Below are positions 33,506 to 41,412 of a stretch of 64,000 bases of DNA, one piece after another. This DNA comes from Acidilutibacter cellobiosedens (GTDB taxonomy: Bacteria; Bacillota; Clostridia; Tissierellales; Acidilutibacteraceae). The stretch is taken from contig NZ_CP035282.1 in NCBI RefSeq assembly GCF_004103715.1, forward strand, positions 310,001 to 374,000, written 5' to 3'. Within the stretch, counting starts at the first letter, position 1. Every line of letters begins with the position of its first letter. The translations under genes were made by a program, and so were the position numbers. The notes under the pieces are model-generated. The model did not search any database. It was not told the DNA's origin and worked only from the letters and a program-made list of their open reading frames with translations.

Positions 33506-34467
33506 TGGTTAACATGCATGAAGAATTAATCCAAGTCAGCAATTTAAAAAAATATTTTAATGTTGGCAAGAAATCGGTATTAAAAGCGGTTGATGATGTC
33601 AGCTTTTCCATAAAGAGGGGAGAAACCTTAGGTTTAGTAGGGGAATCGGGATGCGGGAAGACCACCTGCGGCAGAAGCATTATAGGATTGTATAATATTA
33701 CCGCCGGTTCCGTAATATACGATGGTGAAAATGTCCACCAACTAAAGAAGGATGAAAAATTAAAATTTAAGAAAAGGGCGCAAATTATATTTCAGGACCC
33801 CTATGCTTCATTGGATCCAAGGATGACAATAGGAGATATTATAGGGGAAGGAATGGATGTCCATCAATCCTATAGTGAAAAAGAGCGTACCGAAAAAATA
33901 CATGAACTATTGGGATTAGTAGGATTAAACAACGAGCATGCCCTGAGGTATCCCCACGAACTTTCGGGAGGGCAAAAACAAAGAATAGGGATAGCACGTG
34001 CTCTTGCGGTAGAACCGGAATTTATTGTATGTGATGAGCCTATTTCGGCGCTGGATGTTTCCATTCAAGCTCAAATAGTAAACTTGCTTATACACTTACA
34101 GGAGAATTTAGGATTAACATACTTGTTTATATCACATGATTTAGCCATGGTAAAACATATTTCGGACAGAGTAGGCGTTATGTATTTGGGGTCCATAGTT
34201 GAAATATCTGAAAATACAAATTTGTACAAGAAACCTTTACATCCCTATACTCAGGCTTTAATATCAGCCATAAACATACCGGATCCGGGCATTGAAGAAA
34301 AGAGGAAGAGAATTAAATTGGAAGGAGAAGTTCCAAGTCCGATAAATACTAAGCCGGGCTGTAAATTTGCAAGCAGATGCAGGTATGTAAAAGATATTTG
34401 CAGAGAAAAGGCGCCTGAATTGAAAGAGGTAGGAAGAGATCATTATGTTGCGTGCTATTTAGTATAA
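33505..34467 (+). CDS. oppF: oligopeptide ABC transporter ATPase OppF
   Basis: 320 residues. Walker A GESGCGKTTCGRSII, signature ELSGGQKQRIGIARAL, Walker B IVCDEPISALD. The C-terminal CKFASRCRYVKDICREKAP is as in OppF. The ATG overlaps the OppD stop (TAATG). Works with OppD. Confidence 0.95.
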   Translation: MVNMHEELIQVSNLKKYFNVGKKSVLKAVDDVSFSIKRGETLGLVGESGCGKTTCGRSIIGLYNITAGSVIYDGENVHQLKKDEKLKFKKRAQIIFQDPYASLDPRMTIGDIIGEGMDVHQSYSEKERTEKIHELLGLVGLNNEHALRYPHELSGGQKQRIGIARALAVEPEFIVCDEPISALDVSIQAQIVNLLIHLQENLGLTYLFISHDLAMVKHISDRVGVMYLGSIVEISENTNLYKKPLHPYTQALISAINIPDPGIEEKRKRIKLEGEVPSPINTKPGCKFASRCRYVKDICREKAPELKEVGRDHYVACYLV

Positions 34468-34512
34468 AACTTCGTACTCTATTATTAATAGCATACCCTC
34501 ATAAATATAATA

Positions 34513-34551
34513 TAGCTCTTATTTATGTATTATTATACAAAATAAGAGCTA
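34513..34551 (+). terminator. hairpin ending the opp operon
   Basis: TAGCTCTTATTT / AAATAAGAGCTA, a perfect 12-bp stem, 45 bases after the oppF stop. No long T-run follows, but the arms are T-rich. Confidence 0.55.
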
Positions 34552-34572
34552 CATGATATGAATGTTTTGATA

Positions 34573-34629
34573 AAGGGGCAGGTGAAACCATTGAAAAAGG
34601 CTAATTTTCAGTGGTTCCACCTGCCCCTT
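34573..34629. repeat. GC-rich 25-bp stem palindrome
   Basis: AAGGGGCAGGTG... (34573-34597) pairs with ...CACCTGCCCCTT (34605-34629) over 25 bp with one mismatch and one G-T pair. It is much more GC-rich than its surroundings and has no T-run. It resembles a REP/MITE-like unit. Confidence 0.55.
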
Positions 34630-34661
34630 GTTAATAGATATTATATGGTATGTCAATGATA

Positions 34662-34690
34662 TTGACAAAAGCGAATAATTGATATACTAT
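34662..34690 (+). promoter_or_regulatory. promoter of the MATE gene
   Basis: TTGACA (34662-34667), 17 bp, TACTAT (34685-34690), 38 bp before the start codon. Confidence 0.6.
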
Positions 34691-34728
34691 CAGAAAATAG
34701 TGAGAAATTTAAATTTGGAGCAGATAAG

Positions 34729-36090
34729 ATGAAGCATGACACAGTAAATAAATATAATCTTGCGGAAGGTGTAATTTGGCAACAAATACTGATTTTCTTT
34801 TTTCCGATTTTATTCGGGACTTTCTTTCAGCAACTGTATAATACAGTCGATGCTATAGTTGTGGGAAGATTTGTCGGCAAAGAAGCATTATCGGCAGTGG
34901 GGGGAACAACCGGCACACTTATAAATTTATTGGTTAATTTTTTTGTTGGGATATCTTCCGGAGCGACAGTCATTATCTCACAGTATTACGGTGCCAAAAA
35001 ACGTGAAGATTTAAACACTGCCGTTCATACCGCTATAGGCATGGCAGTAATAGGAGGAGCTTTTATCATGGTAGTGGGGTTTTTAGCATCCCCAATTGCA
35101 TTAAGGGCTATGAATACACCGTCCGATGTCATTGAATATTCAATAATTTATATACGAATATATTTTACGGGTATGATAGCAAACTTGATATATAATATGG
35201 GTTCCGGAATTCTCCGTGCAGTGGGAGATTCTAAGCGTCCTTTATATTTTTTGATCGTAAGCTGCTTTGTAAATATAGTACTGGATTTATTGTTTGTTAT
35301 AGTATTTGGATGGGGAGTTCATGGTGTTGCAATAGCTACTGTTTTGTCACAGTGCGTAAGTGCTGTGCTGATACTTTTGGCCTTGTCAAAAACAGATGAA
35401 TCCTATCAAATTCAATTTAACAATATAAAGATACATGGAGATAAACTTGATCAAATTTTTAAAATAGGTTTACCGGCAGGATTGCAGTCAGTTATGTACA
35501 GTATAGCAAATATGGCTATTCAAGTATGCATAAATTCATTTGGTACTGATACTGTGGCTGCATGGACGGCATTCAGTAAAATTGACGGATTATTTTGGAT
35601 GATGATGGGTGCATTTGGAGTATCAATAACAACCTTTGTGGGACAGAATTACGGGGCTGAAAAGATGGACCGTGTTAAAAAAGGAGTCCGCCAATGTTTG
35701 AGTATGTGTATGCTTTCAGCCGTTATTTTAAGTATGGTGCTGTATTTTGCCGGGCAATATATATATTTGATGTTTACGGCAGATACAGCAGTCATTGAAA
35801 AGGGGATGGAAATTTTAAGATTTTTGGTGCCGACTTATTTTACATTTGTATTTATAGAAATATTGTCCGGTGCCTTGCGTGGAATGGGGAATTCATTAGT
35901 TCCGATGCTCATTACTTGTCTTGGAGTTTGCGGGCTGAGGATTGTTTGGATATTTTGTGCAGTTCCGATCAAGCCGGATATTAAGACCGTTGTTTTTAGT
36001 TATCCTCTTAGTTGGATTGTGACATCTGTTTTATTTATATTTTATTACAGACATTTTGTGAAAAAGATTAAAAGTCAAGCTGCTGCATAA
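34729..36090 (+). CDS. MATE-family efflux transporter
   Basis: 453 residues with twelve hydrophobic segments. FFFPILFGTFFQQLYNTVDA and IVVGRFVGKEALSAVGGTTG are the MATE N-terminal signature, repeated in the second half (IGLPAGLQSVMYSIANMAIQ, AAWTAFSKIDGLFWMMMGAF). A Na+ or H+ coupled exporter of cationic compounds; the substrate cannot be told. It is a single-gene unit with its own promoter and terminator. Confidence 0.93.
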   Translation: MKHDTVNKYNLAEGVIWQQILIFFFPILFGTFFQQLYNTVDAIVVGRFVGKEALSAVGGTTGTLINLLVNFFVGISSGATVIISQYYGAKKREDLNTAVHTAIGMAVIGGAFIMVVGFLASPIALRAMNTPSDVIEYSIIYIRIYFTGMIANLIYNMGSGILRAVGDSKRPLYFLIVSCFVNIVLDLLFVIVFGWGVHGVAIATVLSQCVSAVLILLALSKTDESYQIQFNNIKIHGDKLDQIFKIGLPAGLQSVMYSIANMAIQVCINSFGTDTVAAWTAFSKIDGLFWMMMGAFGVSITTFVGQNYGAEKMDRVKKGVRQCLSMCMLSAVILSMVLYFAGQYIYLMFTADTAVIEKGMEILRFLVPTYFTFVFIEILSGALRGMGNSLVPMLITCLGVCGLRIVWIFCAVPIKPDIKTVVFSYPLSWIVTSVLFIFYYRHFVKKIKSQAAA

Positions 36091-36150
36091 TTATGATGAA
36101 TACATAAAAATGCAGAACTGAAATCAAAACTTTATATGTAAGGGATAAAT

Positions 36151-36197
36151 AGAGAGCACTGAAAAAATATTTTTTCAGTGCTCTCTGTTTATTTTTT
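36151..36197 (+). terminator. terminator after the MATE gene
   Basis: AGAGAGCACTGAAAAAA / TTTTTTCAGTGCTCTCT, a perfect 17-bp stem, then GTTTATTTTTTT. Confidence 0.9.
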
Positions 36198-36260
36198 TAT
36201 CAATTAACTATTTAATCGTTTTAATTGGTACTGGTATATGTACATTAGTTTGTACAGGTA

Positions 36261-36542
36261 ATGCTTATTATCATAAAAATCAGACTAAAAAATTATACAG
36301 AAAATAATTTAAACAGAAAAGTTAGTGGCAAGGCATATACCGGTTTAATGATACATATCTCAATAATGATAAAAAGAATGCAGTTAAAGGGGGAAATATA
36401 CATTTTCAATATAAATTATGAATATATTCAGAATACAGAGGAATATAAAATATCCAGGAAAGTTGTAGAGAGAATTGAGAAAAAGTTCATCATAACTGTA
36501 TCTGAAAAAGATATGGAATATATTGTTCTTCATCTAATATGA
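36261..36542 (+). pseudogene. fragment of a PRD-containing PTS regulator
   Basis: The frame gives about 93 residues. From VSGKAYTGLMIHISIMIKRM to IITVSEKDMEYIVLHLI it is a PTS-regulation domain with both expected histidines (MIHIS and VLHLI). The HTH or AAA part that should precede it is missing and there is no ribosome-binding site, so it is the C-terminal stump of a BglG/LevR-type regulator of the PTS genes that follow. Confidence 0.6.
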
Positions 36543-36600
36543 ACTTTTGTACGAGATAAAGTAATATAGAAAATCTATACTTTATGAAAGGGGAACTTTT

Positions 36601-37050
36601 ATGTTAAAAGATCTGCTTAAAAGGGATGTAATCGAACTAAAGGTTGAATGTAAAGATTGGAAGGAGGCTATAAGAAAGGGAACTCAAAATTTGATTGATA
36701 AAGGATTTATTGAAGAAAGTTATACTGAAGCGATATTTGAAAGCTTTAAAGAAAATGGACCTTATATGGTAATAGGCCCCGGAATCGTCTTAGCTCATGC
36801 TCGACCGGAGGACGGAGTTAATCAGCTATGTATGAGTTTGACTACTTTAAAAGAAGGAATAAATTTCGGCAATAAAACTAATGACCCGGTAAAACTCATA
36901 ATTACTTTCGGCGCAATAGATAATAAAAGCCACTTGGAGGCTTTATCTCAATTGATGGAATTATTCATGAATGATAATGACATTAATAAAATTATATCTT
37001 CAACAACGAAGGATGATGTATTGGATATAATCTACAAATATTCAAAGTAA
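36601..37050 (+). CDS. PTS IIA component, ascorbate (SgaA/UlaC) type
   Basis: 149 residues of the EIIA-2 fold. His66 in GIVLAHARPEDGVNQLC is the phosphorylation site. It takes phosphate from HPr and passes it to the IIB protein downstream. GAAAGGGGAAC precedes the ATG. It is the first intact gene of the PTS operon, directly after the PRD remnant. Confidence 0.9.
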   Translation: MLKDLLKRDVIELKVECKDWKEAIRKGTQNLIDKGFIEESYTEAIFESFKENGPYMVIGPGIVLAHARPEDGVNQLCMSLTTLKEGINFGNKTNDPVKLIITFGAIDNKSHLEALSQLMELFMNDNDINKIISSTTKDDVLDIIYKYSK

Positions 37051-37084
37051 CAGATTTATAAGAAATTCGGAAGGAGGTGAAAAC

Positions 37085-37369
37085 ATGAAGAAGATTTTAG
37101 TATGTTGCAGTACAGGTCTTGGCAGCAGCTTTATGATAGAGATGAATATCAAAAAAGTACTAAATGAATTAGGGATAAAGGGTATAGAAGTGAGCCATTC
37201 TGATTTGTCATCTGCTTCTGCATCCGGTGCAGATATATTTGTTGGTACAAGGGATATAGCCAACAATTTGAAACCTCTCGGAGATACCATCTTATTAAAT
37301 AATATGATTGATATGAATGAACTGAGGGATAAATTGACGTTAATGTTAAAAGGGAAAGGCATGATTTAG
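37085..37369 (+). CDS. PTS IIB component, ascorbate (SgaB/UlaB) type
   Basis: 94 residues. KKILVCCSTGLGSSFMIEMN holds the phospho-cysteine P-loop (C-x-x-G-x-G-S-S, Cys8). It transfers phosphate to the incoming sugar acid at IIC. GGAGGTG upstream. Confidence 0.92.
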   Translation: MKKILVCCSTGLGSSFMIEMNIKKVLNELGIKGIEVSHSDLSSASASGADIFVGTRDIANNLKPLGDTILLNNMIDMNELRDKLTLMLKGKGMI

Positions 37370-37397
37370 TAAAAAATATAACAAAGGGGGTTATTTA

Positions 37398-38657
37398 ATG
37401 TTAAAACTGATTTTGGACATATTAAGTGTGCCTGCAATTTTGGTTGGACTAATAGCACTTATTGGTTTAATATTACAGAAGAAATCAGCTTCTGATACAT
37501 TGAAGGGGACAATTAAAACGGTCTTAGGATTCTTAGTACTAAGCGGAGGAGCAGGAATTGCCGAAAAATCCTTAGGTTATTTTGGAACTATATTTCAAGA
37601 GGCCTTTAATGTACAGGGGGTAGTGCCTCACAATGAAGCTGTAGTAGCTTTGGCTTTAGAGACCTATGGGACCAGTACAGCTCTGATAATGGCCTTTGGG
37701 ATGTTAGCTAATATACTTATAGCCAGATATACAAAACTTAAATATATATTTTTAACCGGACATCATACATTATATATGGCAGCTATGATATCCGTGATTC
37801 TTGTAGTCGGAGGTTTAGAAGGAGTTACCCTTATAATAGTAGGTTCAATAATACTTGGATTTGTTATGGCGTTTTTCCCTGCAATTGCTCAGCCGACTAT
37901 GCGAAAGATTACCGGTACTGATGATGTAGCCTTTGGACATTTTGGTACCGTTGGATACGTACTATCTGCTTGGGTAGGAAAGGTGTTAGGTAAGAATTCC
38001 AAATCCACAGAGGAAATGGAATTTTCTCAAAAGCTTGGTTTCATGCGTGACAGTTCCGTAGCCATATCTTTAGTAATGGGCGTACTGTATATCATAGTTG
38101 CTATTGCTTCTGGGCATAAATTTATAAATACATTGAGCGGGGGACAAAACTACATTTTATTTGCCGTACTACAGGCTATAACCTTTGCAGGAGGAGTATA
38201 TATAATACTTCAGGGTGTAAGGCTAATATTGGCGGAGATAGTACCTGCATTTAGAGGTATATCGGAAAAATTGGTACCTGATGCAAAACCGGCATTGGAT
38301 TGCCCTGTAGTATTCCCGTATGCGTCTAATGCGGTATTAATCGGATTCCTATCGAGCTTTTTAGGTGGTATAGTTGGAATGTTAATATTGATTGGATTAA
38401 AAACTACAATAATATTGCCTGGAGTCGTTCCTCATTTTTTCTGTGGCGCAACGGCTGGAGTATTCGGTAACGCAACAGGAGGTAAAAGAGGGGCTTTCTG
38501 GGGCTCTTTTGCTCATGGACTTCTGATAACATTCTTGCCGGTATTGTTGATGCCGGTATTGGGAAATTTAGGATTTGCCAACACTACTTTTAGTGATGCT
38601 GATTTTGGAGTAGTAGGTATTATATTAGGCAATATTGTGAAGTTGTTTATAAAATAA
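37398..38657 (+). CDS. PTS IIC component, ascorbate (SgaT/UlaA) type
   Basis: A 419-residue membrane protein with about ten helices. VLGFLVLSGGAGIAEKSLGY and GVVPHFFCGATAGVFGNATG are typical of UlaA/SgaT. Transports and phosphorylates L-ascorbate or a related pentose-like substrate. A small AAAGGTAGA/TCTACCTTT hairpin follows at 38657-38678, before the transketolase remnant. Confidence 0.92.
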   Translation: MLKLILDILSVPAILVGLIALIGLILQKKSASDTLKGTIKTVLGFLVLSGGAGIAEKSLGYFGTIFQEAFNVQGVVPHNEAVVALALETYGTSTALIMAFGMLANILIARYTKLKYIFLTGHHTLYMAAMISVILVVGGLEGVTLIIVGSIILGFVMAFFPAIAQPTMRKITGTDDVAFGHFGTVGYVLSAWVGKVLGKNSKSTEEMEFSQKLGFMRDSSVAISLVMGVLYIIVAIASGHKFINTLSGGQNYILFAVLQAITFAGGVYIILQGVRLILAEIVPAFRGISEKLVPDAKPALDCPVVFPYASNAVLIGFLSSFLGGIVGMLILIGLKTTIILPGVVPHFFCGATAGVFGNATGGKRGAFWGSFAHGLLITFLPVLLMPVLGNLGFANTTFSDADFGVVGIILGNIVKLFIK

Positions 38658-38700
38658 AAGGTAGATTTTTCTACCTTTTATTTAAATACAGGAGGTTGCA

Positions 38701-39060
38701 ATGAATAAAGAGAAATTAACACAGTTAAAGAAAATAGCCCTTTGCATCAGAAAAGCTGAATATAAAGGGAATAAGCACGAAAGTCATAGAAATGCCGACA
38801 ATAAAACCTTTAGATATAGAACTAATTTTGCAGACGCAAAGAAAATTAAAGGCATAGTTGTAGCAGAAGACCATTTTAAATATGGTGGTCTGTATAGTGC
38901 TATATCGGAAGTGGTTGTGGATAAATATCCGTGTAATATAAAGCCGGTTAGCGTAGACGATACCTTCGGAGAATCGGGAAAGTCTGATGAATTGTATGAA
39001 AAGTATGGATTAACGGAGGAAAATATTATATCTAAAGCTTTAGATATACTGGAAGTATAA
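38701..39060 (+). pseudogene. transketolase gene pair fused by internal deletion
   Basis: The ORF keeps AGGAGG and a start. Residues 1-18 (MNKEKLTQLKKIALCIRK) match the opening of an N-terminal transketolase subunit. Residues about 19-47 are low-complexity junk (YKGNKHESHRNADNKTFRYR). From KIKGIVVAEDHFKYGGLYSA to the end it is the tail of a C-terminal transketolase subunit (FGESGKSDELYEKYGLTEEN). All TPP-binding and most of both subunits are missing, so a deletion joined tktA to the end of tktB. Confidence 0.75.
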
Positions 39061-39136
39061 ACTTTAGCAACACTCCGGAAATTAGAATTATTCTATTGTT
39101 TTTTTTATTAACTTAATATAATATATATGTAAAGAA

Positions 39137-39248
39137 ATCTTCAGGGCGGGGTGAAATTCCTCACCGGCGGTGACAGTCCGCGAACCGTTTTTACGGCTGA
39201 TTCGGTGAAATTCCGAAACCGGCAGTTATAGTCTGAATGGAAGAAGAT
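39137..39248 (+). ncRNA. FMN riboswitch (RFN element)
   Basis: The conserved AGGGCGGGGTGAAATTCC, TCACCGGCGGTGACAGTCCG and GAAACCGGCAGTTATAGTC blocks are present, and ATCTTC (39137) pairs with GAAGAT (39243) to close the helix. It lies upstream of ribU and should switch it off at high FMN. Confidence 0.95.
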
Positions 39249-39274
39249 GGCTTAAATTAAGAGCTATTTTATAT

Positions 39275-39298
39275 GCCCCAAAGATTTGGGGTATTTTT
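39275..39298 (+). terminator. expression-platform terminator of the FMN riboswitch
   Basis: GCCCCAAA / TTTGGGGT, then ATTTTTA, 36 bases before the ribU start. It forms when FMN is bound. Confidence 0.85.
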
Positions 39299-39334
39299 AT
39301 GCCCTGACAAAAATATTATTTTGGAGGGATTTAT

Positions 39335-39946
39335 ATGAGAAGTTATAAAAAAACAAGGATGAATGTAAATACTAAGAATATTGTCAGAATTGCCATGTTG
39401 GCTGCAGTAGCCGTAGGTTTAATGTTTTTTAAGGTTCCGGTAGTGTTTATGGCTCCAGGTTTTATGAAACTTGATATAAGCGATGTGCCTGTTTTAATAT
39501 CAGGATTTGCTATGGGTCCAATTTCTGGTGTAATCGTATCACTATTAAAAAATTTGTTGAACATGCTAATAGAAGGTAGTACTACCGGAGGTATTGGAGA
39601 GCTTACCAACTTTATTATCGGTTCATCTTTTGTTTTAGCATCATCAATTATATACCGTAAAAGCAAAACAATTCATAGAGCTATCTTGAGTTTGGTTGTC
39701 GGAATTTTGTTTATGACTCTATTGGCTTCATTAAGCAATTATTATATTATATTTCCGTTGTATGGCAAAGTAATGATTCCTATAGAAAAGATAATTGAAA
39801 TGGGCAGTGCCATAAGCTCTCGGGTTGTGGATTTAAAAACAATGATTATATATACAGTGGTGCCATTTAATTTATTAAAAGGAACTGTAAATGCCTTGGT
39901 AACATTTTTGCTATATAAGAGAATATCTCCTTTGCTAAAGGATTAG
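39335..39946 (+). CDS. ribU: riboflavin ECF transporter substrate-binding component RibU
   Basis: A 203-residue membrane protein with about six helices. FFKVPVVFMAPGFMKLDISD then VPVLISGFAMGPISGV is the RibU signature, and NYYIIFPLYG and VVPFNLLKGTVNALVTFLLY follow. It binds riboflavin and partners with the ECF energising module, encoded elsewhere. It is controlled by the FMN riboswitch. GGAGGG upstream. Confidence 0.95.
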   Translation: MRSYKKTRMNVNTKNIVRIAMLAAVAVGLMFFKVPVVFMAPGFMKLDISDVPVLISGFAMGPISGVIVSLLKNLLNMLIEGSTTGGIGELTNFIIGSSFVLASSIIYRKSKTIHRAILSLVVGILFMTLLASLSNYYIIFPLYGKVMIPIEKIIEMGSAISSRVVDLKTMIIYTVVPFNLLKGTVNALVTFLLYKRISPLLKD

Positions 39947-40110
39947 TACATTGTTTTTATTTAATAATAAAAATTCAAGGTGATATTTTTTGAATTAATA
40001 ATTGATAATTTATAGTTTATAATTTTACAGACTGAGAAAATAAACTTAAAATATAATTTAAACTTAATATTATAGAATTTGTAAAATTCTTAATCTATAA
40101 TATAAAACGA

Positions 40111-40155
40111 AAACATTTCGAGTTTATTTAAATAAAAACTCGAAATGTTTTTGTT
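40111..40155. terminator. bidirectional terminator between ribU and sod
   Basis: AAACATTTCGAGTTT / AAACTCGAAATGTTT, a perfect 15-bp stem with T-runs on both strands. Confidence 0.85.
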
Positions 40156-40255
40156 TAGAATCTGAGAGGAAAGCTCTAATTACCTTAAAATATGCTTTCA
40201 GTAAAATGGGCTTAATATATCATTGTTTCAATGAAAGCTCTTTTTAAAAAGTATT

Positions 40256-40879
40256 TTATCCTGCAATCACATAGTCATAAAGCCTACTCACTGCATTCCA
40301 ATCAACTACATTCCAAAAGGCCTTTACGTAGTCTGGACGGAGATTTTTATATTTAAGATAATATGCATGTTCCCACACATCTATTCCCAGAATCGGTATA
40401 AAACTACTGTCCTCTATGAGTGGATTATCCTGGTTAGGAGAAGAGCTGACATTAAGCTTTCCATCCTTATCTGTACTAAGCCATGCCCAGCCTGAACCGA
40501 ACCGGCTTATTGCAGCAGCAGAAAGATGCATACGCATATCTTCTACACTGCCGAAGTCCTCTTTGATCTTTTTTTCCAGCTCTCCCCTGGGGTTTCCTCC
40601 GCCATTAGGAGATATTGTACTAAAATACAGGTTATGGTTGTAAAACCCTCCGCCATTATTTCTTATTGCAGTTCTTAGTGTGGTATCAGCGATAACATCA
40701 AGGTTTTTTAAAATTTCTTCAATGCTTTTACCAGACAGTTCCGGCACCTTCTCAACTGCAGCATTTAAATTTGCCGTATAAGTAGCATGATGCTTACTAT
40801 AATGTGTAATCATTGTCAATTTGTCAATATGTGGTTCAAGGGCTCCAAACCCATAACTTAATTCTATTTGTTTAAACAT
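40256..40879 (-). CDS. sodA: superoxide dismutase, Fe/Mn family
   Basis: 207 residues. Metal ligands are visible in MITHYSKHHATYTANLN, GGGFYNHNLYFSTISPNGGG and GIDVWEHAYYLKYKN (Asp and His), with GSGWAWL before. Converts superoxide to peroxide and oxygen. AAAGGAGG is upstream of the ATG. Fe versus Mn cannot be told safely from sequence. An oxygen-defence gene in a likely anaerobe. Confidence 0.95.
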   Translation of the reverse strand: MFKQIELSYGFGALEPHIDKLTMITHYSKHHATYTANLNAAVEKVPELSGKSIEEILKNLDVIADTTLRTAIRNNGGGFYNHNLYFSTISPNGGGNPRGELEKKIKEDFGSVEDMRMHLSAAAISRFGSGWAWLSTDKDGKLNVSSSPNQDNPLIEDSSFIPILGIDVWEHAYYLKYKNLRPDYVKAFWNVVDWNAVSRLYDYVIAG

Positions 40880-41412
40880 TTCAAATCCTCCTTTTTAATT
40901 CTTAATTTCTTTCTTTATAACAGACTTGTCGATTCTTTTTTTGATTTAAGTGATACAGGAACAAATCGTTTTAGATTAAATCACAGATATCTGCTAAATT
41001 AATATGTGTTGTACTTTATCTCAATTATACCCATTCCCGAAAGAAATTAATGCTAATTTGGATTTAAAAGAAAAAAATTCAAAAAATTTCTTGATAAATG
41101 CCCAATACAATGAAGGAATAGGCATCTGGTCATCAATTTAAAAGAATAAATCAGAATTTTAGGTATAACGTTCAATAAGTAATTTAAAATTGTCTCTGAT
41201 ATAATAATTAAATCTACAACTGTATAATGCAGATTTAAAGTATTTTTAACATTAAATTTTTATAAAGTTCATGTATATTTGCGGTATAAGTCTTCATTAC
41301 TTATTGAAGACATAATGAATTAAAAATTGAATATTCTTATACATTATGATATAATTTTAAAAACATAATGACATATGCTAAACATTATTAATTATAAAGA
41401 GGAGTTGATATT
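40880..41412. other. 533-bp gap between divergent sod and acoR
   Basis: AT-rich with no open frame of note. It should hold the promoters of both genes. The segments CTTCATTACTTATTGAAGAC near 41290 and TTCAATAAGTAATTTAAAAT near 41170 contain partly inverted ATTACTTATTGAA / TTCAATAAGTAAT (13 bp), a possible regulator site about 115 bp apart. I see no riboswitch. Confidence 0.4.
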
